A stretch of DNA of 64,000 nt from Clostridium sp. AM34-11AC (lineage in GTDB: Bacteria; Bacillota; Clostridia; Lachnospirales; Lachnospiraceae). Of the stretch, positions 32,920 to 41,274 are shown in pieces; position 1 is the stretch's first letter, and each line of letters starts with the position of its first letter. A program made the translations under genes and the position numbers. The notes beneath the pieces were generated by a model, which saw only the letters and a list, made by a program, of their open reading frames with translations, was not told the origin of the DNA and did not search any database. The stretch covers positions 75,572 to 139,571 of the forward strand of contig NZ_QWGL01000004.1 of the NCBI RefSeq assembly GCF_003435375.1, in the 5' to 3' direction.

Positions 32920-33838
32920 TCTTTTTTGCGATCTCCGTTACACTTGTCACAAGACCTGCGAGGGATTGGATCTCAGACGGGATGATGATCTTTGTTGCCT
33001 TGCCGTCTGCCGCCTTCGCGAACGCCTCAAGACTCTTTAACTGCAAAACTGTCTGGTCTGCTCCGGCTTCCTTGATCATGCGGATACCATCGGCGTTCGC
33101 CTGCTGGATCTTGATGATCGCCTCCGCCTGGCCTTCTGCCTCGCGGATCCGTTTCTCCTTCTCCGCCTCCGCGTGAAGGATCGCTGCCTGCTTATCTGCC
33201 TCCGCGTCGAGGATCGCGGACTGTTTCTTACCCTCTGCCACGAGGATCGTGGACTTCTTCTCACCTTCCGCACGAAGGATCGCCTCACGGCGCTCACGCT
33301 CTGCCTTCATCTGTTTCTCCATGGCATCCTGGATCGCTGCCGGCGGAATGATATTCTTTAACTCCACACGGTTTACCTTGATGCCCCACGGGTCCGTGGC
33401 AACATCCAGGGCGGAACGCATCTTTGTGTTGATGGTCTCACGGGAAGTTAAGGTCTGGTCGAGCTCCAGGTCACCGATGATGTTTCGAAGCGTGGTGGCT
33501 GTCAGATTCTCGATGGCCATGATCGGGTTCTCAACACCGTATGCGTAGAGCTTCGGGTCTGTGATCTGGAAGAACACGACCGTATCGATCTTCATGGTGA
33601 CGTTATCCTTTGTGATCACCGGCTGCGGAGCGAAGTCAACGACCTGCTCTTTTAAGAGGACCCGCTTTGCAACGCGGTCAATAAACGGAACTTTGAAGTG
33701 GATTCCCACATTCCATGTCTCAAGGTACGCGCCGAGTCTCTCCACTACCATCGCCTGTGCCTGGGGCACGATGCGGATGCAGGAAACGAGGATCAGCAGA
33801 ATGATAAAGATCAGTACTAATACTAAAATTGTTGGCAT
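32903..33838 (-). CDS. SPFH/band 7 (stomatin-like, QmcA-type) membrane protein
   Basis: A 311-residue protein with one N-terminal membrane segment (LVLVLIFIILLILVSCI), then the band 7 domain: RIVPQAQAMVVERLGAYLETW and VDFAPQPVITKDNV. A long Ala/Glu/Lys coiled coil covers about residues 185-255. Such proteins scaffold membrane microdomains and associate with NfeD partners and proteases. An nfeD gene is directly upstream and a patatin gene overlaps downstream, suggesting a membrane-lipid function. Confidence 0.92.
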   Translation of the reverse strand: MPTILVLVLIFIILLILVSCIRIVPQAQAMVVERLGAYLETWNVGIHFKVPFIDRVAKRVLLKEQVVDFAPQPVITKDNVTMKIDTVVFFQITDPKLYAYGVENPIMAIENLTATTLRNIIGDLELDQTLTSRETINTKMRSALDVATDPWGIKVNRVELKNIIPPAAIQDAMEKQMKAERERREAILRAEGEKKSTILVAEGKKQSAILDAEADKQAAILHAEAEKEKRIREAEGQAEAIIKIQQANADGIRMIKEAGADQTVLQLKSLEAFAKAADGKATKIIIPSEIQSLAGLVTSVTEIAKKSETEN

Positions 33839-33862
33839 ATTTATGTCCTCCTTTATGTTTTT

Positions 33863-33893
33863 ATGGGGGATTATCTTTATCCCCCATTTTTTT
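33863..33893 (+). terminator. Hairpin between nfeD and SPFH genes
   Basis: ATGGGGGAT / ATCCCCCAT stem with a T-run only on the plus strand (33888-33893). It would stop antisense transcripts, or act as an intra-operon RNA stabiliser on the minus strand. Confidence 0.5.
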
Positions 33894-33937
33894 CTTCAGC
33901 CCATTCATATTACTATGAGCAAGCCGGAAACTTTTTA

Positions 33938-34387
33938 TCAGTTCCTATTCTCTGTTTCTGGAATCATCTCCACAATGAGCTTCACGCCCCGGACTTCCTT
34001 TATGACCACATGGGTCCCCACCGGGATCGTCACCGCTTCATCCGCGGATCTCGCCGTCCACTCCTGGCCGTCGATGACAGCGGCTCCGGACGGCTCATTG
34101 TTGTCGATTTTTTTGATCACTTTTGCCTTTCTTCCGATCAGCCCGTCCACATTCGTCTTCACGGTCTCCCGGTTGACGAACCGGATAGCGAGCGGTCTTG
34201 TAAAGAGAAGAAGGACAAACGATACGATCAGGAACACCACAAGCTGCGACTGCACGGAAAATTCCAGTACCGCAGCAAAAAACGCGAACACAGCCCCGCC
34301 CGCAAACCAGATCGTCGTAAGCGCCATGGTCGCCGCCTCGATTCCGATCAGAATTACAAAGGCCACCAGCCATCCGATCATATCCAT
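33938..34387 (-). CDS. NfeD-family membrane protein
   Basis: A 149-residue short-form NfeD. It has hydrophobic segments at about 5-45 (WLVAFVILIGIEAATMALTTI, then AGGAVFAFFAAVLEF) and 50-65, then a C-terminal OB-fold domain of about 70 residues with GRKAKVIKKIDN and GTHVVIKEVRG. It lacks the protease domain of long NfeD. Paired with the SPFH protein encoded downstream. AAGGAG precedes the ATG; 12 bp from trmH. Confidence 0.88.
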   Translation of the reverse strand: MDMIGWLVAFVILIGIEAATMALTTIWFAGGAVFAFFAAVLEFSVQSQLVVFLIVSFVLLLFTRPLAIRFVNRETVKTNVDGLIGRKAKVIKKIDNNEPSGAAVIDGQEWTARSADEAVTIPVGTHVVIKEVRGVKLIVEMIPETENRN

Positions 34388-34399
34388 AAAATCACTCCT

Positions 34400-35182
34400 T
34401 TATGCGCGCCGCTGTCTTGCCGTCTCAAACATCAGGATCGATGCAGCGATGGCGGCATTTAACGACTCCACCTTTCCGGCCATGGGGATCTTCACCCAGG
34501 TGTCTGCCATGTTGGAAAGCTTTTCCGTCAGCCCGTTTCCCTCATTTCCGATCAGGAACGCCGTATTACCAGTATAATCTTCCTGCTCGTAATTATTCTT
34601 TCCTGCGAGATGGGCCGCAAATACCCGGATCCCCCGCGCTTTCAGATCCAGAACGGTCTGCTCCAGATCGTCCGTGTAGAAGAACGGGACACGGAATACG
34701 GATCCCATGGTGGAACGGATCACCTTCGGGTTGTAGATATCCACAGTATCACGGCTCATAATGAGTCCCGTGATCCCCGCGCCCTCTCCGGCTCTCAGGA
34801 TCGTTCCCAGGTTTCCTGGATCCTGAAGATTTTCCAGCACCATCAGATGAGCTGGACGGTCACTCTTTAAGAGCTCGTCCATTCCGTAGGAAAACTGTCT
34901 GACAAGTGCCAGCACACCCTGGGGCGTCTGCGTGTCGGACATCACCGCAAACACAGAGTCGCTGACAAGTTCGTATCCCGGGTACTCCGCAAGAATTGCG
35001 GCATTCTCCGGATTTTTCGCGAAAGTTTCAGAAACATAGATACTTTTAACCTGATCCTTCGGGAGCTCAGCGGCCATCCGCACTCCCTCGACGACGAAAA
35101 GTCCCTGCTCATTTCTCGCTCTCGCTTTTTTCTTTAATTCAATGACTGCTTTTACCTGGTCATTTTTTGTGCTTGTGATCAT
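34400..35182 (-). CDS. TrmH/SpoU-family RNA 2'-O-methyltransferase
   Basis: A 260-residue SPOUT methyltransferase. The N-terminal substrate-binding domain (1-105) starts MITSTKNDQVKAVIELK. The knotted SAM domain has LENLQDPGNLGTILRAGEGAG (motif 1), AFLIGNEGNGL (motif 2) and IPMAGKVESLNAAIAASILMFE (motif 3). It methylates rRNA or tRNA ribose; the target is not determinable. ATGA overlap with nadE. Confidence 0.93.
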   Translation of the reverse strand: MITSTKNDQVKAVIELKKKARARNEQGLFVVEGVRMAAELPKDQVKSIYVSETFAKNPENAAILAEYPGYELVSDSVFAVMSDTQTPQGVLALVRQFSYGMDELLKSDRPAHLMVLENLQDPGNLGTILRAGEGAGITGLIMSRDTVDIYNPKVIRSTMGSVFRVPFFYTDDLEQTVLDLKARGIRVFAAHLAGKNNYEQEDYTGNTAFLIGNEGNGLTEKLSNMADTWVKIPMAGKVESLNAAIAASILMFETARQRRA

Positions 35183-37110
35183 CTCCCTTCCTCCGGGTCA
35201 AGTTTCTCCACTTCATCCATCCAGATCCGTCTCGCTGCGTCGCTCGGCATTCTGAGATCACCTCTCGGAGAAACCGCAACAGATCCGACCTTCGGGCCGT
35301 CCGGCAGGCAGGAACGCTTGAACTGCTGTGCGAAGAACCGGCGGTAGAAGGTATTTAACCACTTGTAGATCACCTTGTCCTCGTAAACTCCCGCGAAAGC
35401 GATCTTCGCCAGGCGGTAGATCTTCGCCGGATGATAACCGTAACGGAGAATATAATAGAGGAAGAAATCGTGAAGCTCGTAAGGTCCGACCAGGTCCTCC
35501 GTCTTCTGGGAGATCTTTCCGTCCTCCGGCGGCAGAAGCTCCGGGCTCACCGGGGTATCGAGGACATCGTTGAGTACATCTGCCAAGGCCTTGTCGCCGC
35601 AGGTATCCGCGTAGTAGCGGACAAGATGACGGACAAGCGTCTTCGGAACAGACGCGTTCACGCCGTACATGGACATGTGGTCGCCGTTGTAGGTCGCCCA
35701 GCCAAGAGCCAGCTCAGACATATCTCCTGTTCCGATGACCATGCCGTTCGTCTTGTTCGCAAGGTCCATGAGGATCAGGGTGCGGTATCTTGCCTGGGAG
35801 TTCTCGTAAGTCACATCATGGATCGCCGGATCATGTCCGATATCCTCGAAGTGGGTGGAAACTGCTTTTCTGATATTTACCTCTCTTAATGTCGCACCCA
35901 GCTTCTTTGTGAGCGTGACTGCGTTGTTGTAGGTTCTGTCCGTAGTTCCGAAGCACGGCATCGTGACGGAGAGGATATTTTCTCTCGGAATGCCAAGCAT
36001 ATCGAAGGCTCTCGCTGTGATGAGAAGTGCCAGGGTGGAGTCGAGTCCGCCGGAGATTCCTACAACTGCGCTCTTGGCACCGGTGTGGGCGAGACGTTTC
36101 TTTAAGCCCATGGCCTGGATCGTTAAGATCTCCTCACAGCGGGCGGTTCTCTCTTTCTCGTTTGACGGAACGAAAGGTGCCGGATCGATATAGCGTTTTA
36201 ATGTGAGCTCCGTTTTGTTTAAGGTGAAGTCCATGTAATCATAGTCCTCAGTCTCCGCACCCGGCTGACATGTGGTCATTCTTCTTCTCTCGTTTTTAAG
36301 TCTGTAAAGATCGATGTCCGCCGTGATCATGCCGTTTTTGAAACGCTCGGATTCCGCAAGGATATTTCCGTTCTCGGCAATGATATCATGTCCGCCGAAG
36401 ACGAGGTCCTGGGTGGACTCGCCCTCTCCGGCATTGGCATAGATGTACGCACATACGAGGCGGGCAGACTGTCCGGCGATCAGTGTCTCACGGTATCCCG
36501 CTTTTCCTGTGGTCTCATCGCTGGCGGAGCAGTTTGCGATCACGGTAGCTCCGGCTTTCGCGTGGGAGACGCTCGGTGGATCCATCGTCCATACGTCCTC
36601 GCAGAGTTCTGCGGCGACTATGAGTTCCGGGATATTCGTGCAGCGGAACAGGATCTTGCTTCCAAACGGGATCAGGCTCTCTCCCCACTCTACCACATCC
36701 GGTTTTACCGGACCCGGGTTGAAATGGCGTAGCTCATAGAATTCAGAATAGTTCGGAAGATGTCTCTTCGGAACAAGGCCTAAAAGCTCGCCATCCTTGA
36801 TGGCAGCCGCTACGTTGTAGAGTTTTCCGTCCTTCATCCACGGAAGTCCGATGAAGGTCAGCATATCCATATCCTTTGATGCGTCTAAGAGCCATAAGAG
36901 TTCTTCCTTCGCCTGATCGATCAGGGTGTCCTGCAGAAACAGGTCACTGCAGGTGTATCCGGTGAGACCGAGCTCCGGGAACACCAGGATCTTTACATCC
37001 TGGGATGCTGCCTCCTGCATCATCTTCCAGGTCTGTTCCCGGTTAAACACAGGATCTGCAACCTTTAAATCTGGGGTGGCCGCCGCCACCCGGATAAATC
37101 CGTCTTTCAT
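35179..37110 (-). CDS. nadE: Glutamine-dependent NAD+ synthase
   Basis: A 643-residue fused enzyme making NAD+ from nicotinic acid adenine dinucleotide. The N-terminal nitrilase-type glutaminase (about 1-290) has LVFPELGLTGYTC (catalytic Glu) and AAELCEDVW (nucleophile Cys). The C-terminal synthetase has the P-loop VVGISGGLDSTLAL near residue 350. Length fits the class that uses glutamine directly. It heads the long operon to mutY. Confidence 0.96.
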   Translation of the reverse strand: MKDGFIRVAAATPDLKVADPVFNREQTWKMMQEAASQDVKILVFPELGLTGYTCSDLFLQDTLIDQAKEELLWLLDASKDMDMLTFIGLPWMKDGKLYNVAAAIKDGELLGLVPKRHLPNYSEFYELRHFNPGPVKPDVVEWGESLIPFGSKILFRCTNIPELIVAAELCEDVWTMDPPSVSHAKAGATVIANCSASDETTGKAGYRETLIAGQSARLVCAYIYANAGEGESTQDLVFGGHDIIAENGNILAESERFKNGMITADIDLYRLKNERRRMTTCQPGAETEDYDYMDFTLNKTELTLKRYIDPAPFVPSNEKERTARCEEILTIQAMGLKKRLAHTGAKSAVVGISGGLDSTLALLITARAFDMLGIPRENILSVTMPCFGTTDRTYNNAVTLTKKLGATLREVNIRKAVSTHFEDIGHDPAIHDVTYENSQARYRTLILMDLANKTNGMVIGTGDMSELALGWATYNGDHMSMYGVNASVPKTLVRHLVRYYADTCGDKALADVLNDVLDTPVSPELLPPEDGKISQKTEDLVGPYELHDFFLYYILRYGYHPAKIYRLAKIAFAGVYEDKVIYKWLNTFYRRFFAQQFKRSCLPDGPKVGSVAVSPRGDLRMPSDAARRIWMDEVEKLDPEEGR

Positions 37111-37428
37111 TTTTGTTCTCCTTATTACATTCCGACTTTGATAGCCGCGCTGCAGCGCAGAATTTCAGTCAGTTTGGGAATATATGCCGTTATACAACAA
37201 TTCAGTCATAAACGGGCTTTCTATTGTTTTGAAAATTTCCGTATGGCTGAATGATTACTTTTTATTATACACTTTTTTTCTGAAAAGGGCTATGGATTTT
37301 CATCTGTTTAAGAAATATTTCATGAATAGTCCGACCATGCGTCAGTCTGGCAAATATGTGTGCGCTGCACTCTTGCCTGCATAAGCACTCACATTCGCTG
37401 AACTGCATACGGGCAGCGCTTAAACGGC

Positions 37429-37463
37429 GAAAGGCTGTGCTCCCCCACTGAGCACAGCCTTTC
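37429..37463. terminator. Strong bidirectional hairpin without an adjacent gene
   Basis: Perfect 14-bp stem GAAAGGCTGTGCTC / GAGCACAGCCTTTC with a 7-nt loop. It ends in CTTTC with only a short T stretch. It could end an unrecognised small RNA on either strand. Confidence 0.5.
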
Positions 37464-37872
37464 ATTCACGTACAATTTCCTTGCATTATACAGTTCCTCG
37501 AAATTGATACCCCTTCAATTTCAATGCTTATGCAGTATAACAAAATATTACCGGAAATGCTATGGTAAATATAGTTAAATTTGCACAATTTTATTGTATA
37601 TATTTACTATCTTCCGCACAAATGTCCGCTGGGGAAAAGCAGATTCGTTGTTTTTACAAAAAAACAATCTATTCTATGGTGGTTCTGCCCAGTGGAATTG
37701 GAACTTTGTATACAGTACGCATTTTCGGCGGTTTGCAGGCCGCAGGTATCTCCCGTATAATTTCATGTTTTTTTGAAATAATATCTGCAAAATATCGTCT
37801 GAAGGAATCACTCCCCCTTCACGTGACTCATGACTGCCCCTTTCGATTATTGATCACCGGGTCTGCTTTTTA

Positions 37873-37934
37873 AAAGAAATGTACCTTGGCACATTCTCGC
37901 ACCGAGCGCGGTCGCTTGCAACACTCTACATCAT
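37873..37934 (+). repeat. Family A repeat, left half
   Basis: AAAGAAATGTACCTTGGCAC, then the CGCGGTCGCTTGCAAC core. It stops where the second half would begin and abuts the ribosome site of the germination gene. Confidence 0.65.
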
Positions 37935-37961
37935 CATAACTCTTGAAAGGACATGATATCC

Positions 37962-39380
37962 ATGAACATTTCATCCAATTTCGATCAGAACATCTCCCGC
38001 TTTCACGAGATCCTGGATGTCCAAAAAAACTTCGATATCGTCTACCACACTCTCACTATTGCGGACAAAAAAGCCTGCCTGTACTTCATTGACGGCTTCA
38101 CAAAGGACGAGATCCTTCTGCGCCTGATGCAGGATTTCGCCTCCGTAAAACCGGACTCGTTCCCATCATCTGCCCATGATTTCGCAAAGCAGTACGTCCA
38201 TTACGGCGAGACCACCGTGGAGACCGATGATAAAAATATCTTTACACAGCTCCTCTCCGGCCTCTCCTGTCTCCTGATCGACGGGTATGACCGGGTGATC
38301 CTCATCGACTGCCGTACTTACCCGGCCCGCGGGGTCTCGGAGCCCGAAAAAGACAAGGTGCTCCGAGGCTCCCGGGATGGCTTCGTGGAAACCATGATCT
38401 TCAATACCGCCCTGATCCGCCGCCGGATCCGGGACGTGAATCTCACGGTGGAGATCATGCAGACCGGAGAAAGCTCCCACACAGACATTGCGATCTGCTA
38501 CATGAAACGTCGTGTGGACGAGGACCTGCTAAATAAGATCAAGGACCGCATCGAAAATCTGCATGTAGATGCTCTGACTATGAATCAGGAAAGTCTGGCA
38601 GAATGTATCTTTCCCCACAAATGGTTCAACCCGTTCCCAAAATTCCGTTTTTCTGAACGTCCGGACACGGCTGCGGCGTCTATTCTGGAGGGAAACATCG
38701 TCATCCTTGTTGACAATTCCCCCGCCTGCATGATCCTGCCGTCCTCAGTCTTCGATATTATCGAGGAGGCAGATGACTACTACTTCCCGCCGGTGACCGG
38801 AACCTACCTGCGTCTCTCCAGGATGACAGTCTCCTTCCTCACCCTGTTTCTGACCCCGGTGTGGCTTCTCTTTATGCAGAACCAGAACTGGATCCCAGGC
38901 TGGCTGGAGTTTATCAAGCTGGCGGATGACATGTATGTGCCGCTGATCTTCCAACTCCTGATCCTGGAATTTGCCATCGACGGCCTGCGCCTCGCCGCTG
39001 TCAATACGCCCAGCATGCTGACCACACCGTTAAGTGTTATCGCCGGTATTGTTCTCGGCGAATATTCTGTAAAATCCGGCTGGTTCAATTCCGAAACCAT
39101 GCTCTACATGGCGTTTGTCACCATAGCCAATTACTCTCAGGCAAGCTTCGAGATGGGTTACGCGCTAAAATTCATGCGTGTGATCCTGCTGATCCTCACC
39201 TCCCTCTTAAACGTCTGGGGCTTCATCCTCGGCACCGCCATCGCCGTCTGCTCCATCGTATTCAACCGCACCATCGCCGGAAAGAGCTATATCTATCCGC
39301 TGATCCCGTTTTCGTGGCCGGAGATCAAAAAGCGGTTTCTGCGGGGACGGCTGCCGCATACAGAGAAAAGCCAGCGATGA
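37962..39380 (+). CDS. Spore germination protein, GerA/SpoVAF family
   Basis: A 472-residue membrane protein of the GerA superfamily. The soluble N-terminal half (1-280) includes GLSCLLIDGYDRVILIDCRTYPARG, then DVNLTVEIMQTGESSHTDIAI. The C-terminal half has about 5 membrane segments beginning SRMTVSFLTLFLTPVWLLF. The region NTPSMLTTPLSVIAGIVLGEY and LIPFSWPEIKKRF is closest to SpoVAF of the spoVA/germination systems. No GerB/GerC-like gene is adjacent, favouring SpoVAF over a nutrient receptor. AAAGGA is 10 bases before the ATG at 37962. It is evidence that the organism sporulates. Confidence 0.88.
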   Translation: MNISSNFDQNISRFHEILDVQKNFDIVYHTLTIADKKACLYFIDGFTKDEILLRLMQDFASVKPDSFPSSAHDFAKQYVHYGETTVETDDKNIFTQLLSGLSCLLIDGYDRVILIDCRTYPARGVSEPEKDKVLRGSRDGFVETMIFNTALIRRRIRDVNLTVEIMQTGESSHTDIAICYMKRRVDEDLLNKIKDRIENLHVDALTMNQESLAECIFPHKWFNPFPKFRFSERPDTAAASILEGNIVILVDNSPACMILPSSVFDIIEEADDYYFPPVTGTYLRLSRMTVSFLTLFLTPVWLLFMQNQNWIPGWLEFIKLADDMYVPLIFQLLILEFAIDGLRLAAVNTPSMLTTPLSVIAGIVLGEYSVKSGWFNSETMLYMAFVTIANYSQASFEMGYALKFMRVILLILTSLLNVWGFILGTAIAVCSIVFNRTIAGKSYIYPLIPFSWPEIKKRFLRGRLPHTEKSQR

Positions 39381-39390
39381 ATCGTCTTAA

Positions 39391-39447
39391 AAAAGAATGT
39401 GCCTTTTGTGCAATGGGGAATTCCTCGGAATTTCTTATTGCACAAAA
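39391..39447 (+). repeat. Family A repeat, internally deleted copy
   Basis: AAAAGAATGTGCC joined to the hairpin TTGTGCAATGGGGAATTCC / GGAATTTCTTATTGCACAA. It abuts the next terminator, like the copy at 23295. Confidence 0.7.
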
Positions 39448-39486
39448 AATCCATGTCCTGCAGATTTCGTTATGCAGGGCACGGAT
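39444..39486 (-). terminator. Terminator of the second ABC-F gene
   Basis: Arms ATCCGTGCCCTGCA and TGCAGGACATGGAT (minus-strand reading) followed by TTTTTTG. Confidence 0.75.
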
Positions 39487-39505
39487 TTCTTCAATTGTAA
39501 ACATA

Positions 39506-41059
39506 TCAAATCTTTAACGACCACTTACTGAGATCCCAAACCTTTGATACCAGTCCGTCATAGAACTCCGGCTCGTGGCAGATGAGGAGGACTGCTCCTT
39601 TGTACTCCGAAAGTGCTCTCTTAAGCTCGTCCTTCGCATCCACATCCAGATGGTTCGTCGGCTCGTCGAGAAGCAGAACGTTGGTCTCCCGGTTCATAAG
39701 CTTGCAGAGGCGGACCTTCGCCTGCTCACCACCGGAGAGGACGCGGACCTGGCTCTCGATATTCTTTGTAGTCAGGCCGCACTTTGCAAGGGCAGAGCGG
39801 ACTTCGTACTGGGTGTAGGACGGAAACTCCTTCCAGATCTCCTCGATACAGGTCGTCGTATTTCCCGGTGCCATCTCCTGCTCAAAGTAGCCAGGAAACT
39901 GGTAATCACCGACCTCAACACTTCCGGAGATTGCCGGGATCAGGCCCTGAATGCTCTTTAAGAAGGTGGTCTTTCCGATACCGTTGGCGCCAATGACCGC
40001 GATCTTCTCTCCGCGCTCCATGAGGAAATTAAGCGGTTTTGAAAGTGGTTCATCATAACCGATCACAAGATCCTTCGTCTCAAAGATCAGTTTTCCGGTT
40101 GCCCTTGCATTCAGAAAATGGAACTCCGGCTTCGGTTTTTCCTTTGCAAGCTCGATGACCTCCATCTTGTCCAGCTTCTTCTGTCTCGACATCGCCATGT
40201 TTCTCGTCGCAACACGGGCCTTGTTTCTCGCAACGAAATCCTGAAGCTTCGCAATCTCCGCCTGCTGGCGGTTGTAAGCTGCCTCCAACTGGCTCTTTTT
40301 CATCTCGTAGACTTCCATGAACCGGTCATAGTCACCCACATAGCGGTCAAGCTTCTGGTTCTCCATATGGTAGATCAGGTTTACCACGCTGTTTAAAAAA
40401 GGGATATCGTGGGAGATCAGGATAAAAGCGTTCTCGTAATCCTGAAGATACCGCTTCAGCCACTCGATATGCTGTACATCCAGATAGTTTGTCGGCTCGT
40501 CGAGGAGCAGGATATCCGGCTTCTCAAGAAGAAGTTTTCCGAGGAGGACCTTCGTTCTCTGTCCGCCGGAGAGCTCGTCAACGTCCTTGTCAAGACCGAT
40601 CTCGTCGAGGCCGAAGGCGCGTCCGATCTCCTCCACCTTGGAGTCGATAATGTAGAAATCATGTGCCATCAGAAGATCCTGGATCGTTCCCAGCTCCTCC
40701 ATCATGGCGTTCATCTCATCCTCGGACGCATCTCCCATCTTCGCGCAGATGTCGTTCATCTTCTCCTCCATCTCAAAGAGGAAGGAAAAGGCACTCTTAA
40801 GCACGTCGCGGATCGTCATACCCTTCTCAAGCACGGTATGCTGGTCTAAGTAGCCCACACGGACATTTTTTGACCACTCAACCTTTCCCTCATCCGGCAT
40901 CATCTTCCCGGTGATGATATTCATAAATGTGGACTTTCCCTCACCGTTTGCTCCGATGAGACCGATATGTTCCCCCTTTAACAGGCGGAAAGAAACGTCC
41001 GTAAAGATAGCCCGGTCTCCGAAACCATGGCTCAGGTGTTCTACATTTAAAATACTCAT
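39506..41059 (-). CDS. ABC-F family ATPase (YkpA/YbiT-like)
   Basis: A 517-residue soluble protein with two ABC domains: Walker A GANGEGKST and GANGIGKTT, signatures LSGGQRTKV and LSGGEQAKV, Walker B LLLDEPTNYLD and LLLDEPTNHLD. The interdomain linker (about 235-310) is Lys/Arg/Gln-rich, as in ABC-F ribosome binders. It lacks the long C-terminal coiled coil of the other ABC-F at 16115. A housekeeping ribosome role is more likely than drug resistance but is not proven. The ribosome site is weak (AAGAAG). Confidence 0.92.
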   Translation of the reverse strand: MSILNVEHLSHGFGDRAIFTDVSFRLLKGEHIGLIGANGEGKSTFMNIITGKMMPDEGKVEWSKNVRVGYLDQHTVLEKGMTIRDVLKSAFSFLFEMEEKMNDICAKMGDASEDEMNAMMEELGTIQDLLMAHDFYIIDSKVEEIGRAFGLDEIGLDKDVDELSGGQRTKVLLGKLLLEKPDILLLDEPTNYLDVQHIEWLKRYLQDYENAFILISHDIPFLNSVVNLIYHMENQKLDRYVGDYDRFMEVYEMKKSQLEAAYNRQQAEIAKLQDFVARNKARVATRNMAMSRQKKLDKMEVIELAKEKPKPEFHFLNARATGKLIFETKDLVIGYDEPLSKPLNFLMERGEKIAVIGANGIGKTTFLKSIQGLIPAISGSVEVGDYQFPGYFEQEMAPGNTTTCIEEIWKEFPSYTQYEVRSALAKCGLTTKNIESQVRVLSGGEQAKVRLCKLMNRETNVLLLDEPTNHLDVDAKDELKRALSEYKGAVLLICHEPEFYDGLVSKVWDLSKWSLKI

Positions 41060-41132
41060 AAAACTTCTTTTATTCCGGCTTTTCCTTAAAATTCAGCCGT
41101 TTTCCCTTTCTCCTGGAACCCCAGGTAAACCT

Positions 41133-41274
41133 ATATAAATGATGTTGAGGGCAAAAAGTCTTTTGACCTCCCTGATACCGGATTGCTCCGCACTACGTGC
41201 TCCCGCATCTACGCTCCGCTTCGGTCAGTGTTGGACATGTGCCACCGGCACATAGCACCCTCATATAAATAATG
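41133..41274. repeat. Possible inserted element flanked by direct repeats
   Basis: ATATAAATGATG (41133-41144) and ATATAAATAATG (41263-41274) are an 11/12 direct repeat bracketing about 118 bp. The bracketed DNA begins TTGAGGG and ends CCCTC, and contains hairpins ATGTGCC / GGCACAT and AAAAAGTCTTTT. The right copy is the last codons and stop of the AEC transporter gene. Confidence 0.45.

Larger units (their letters stand above)
37111..37961. other. 850-bp gap: hairpin and a partial repeat, no convincing gene
   Basis: Between divergent nadE and the SpoVAF-like gene. It holds a strong hairpin (37429-37463), AT-rich sequence and the left half of repeat family A (37873-37934). Frames of 60-103 codons occur, but none has a good ribosome site with recognisable protein features, and one reads through the hairpin and another ends in the repeat. 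Confidence 0.55.

Noticed and set aside
33561..34577. 338-codon plus-strand frame
   Set aside because: Antisense across the SPFH, nfeD and trmH genes; crosses gene boundaries and has no family features.
37265..37465. 66-codon minus-strand frame
   Set aside because: Reads through the strong hairpin at 37429-37463 and has no ribosome site.
37562..37873. 103-codon plus-strand frame in the nadE-spoVAF gap
   Set aside because: No ribosome site, no recognisable protein pattern, and its end runs into repeat family A.
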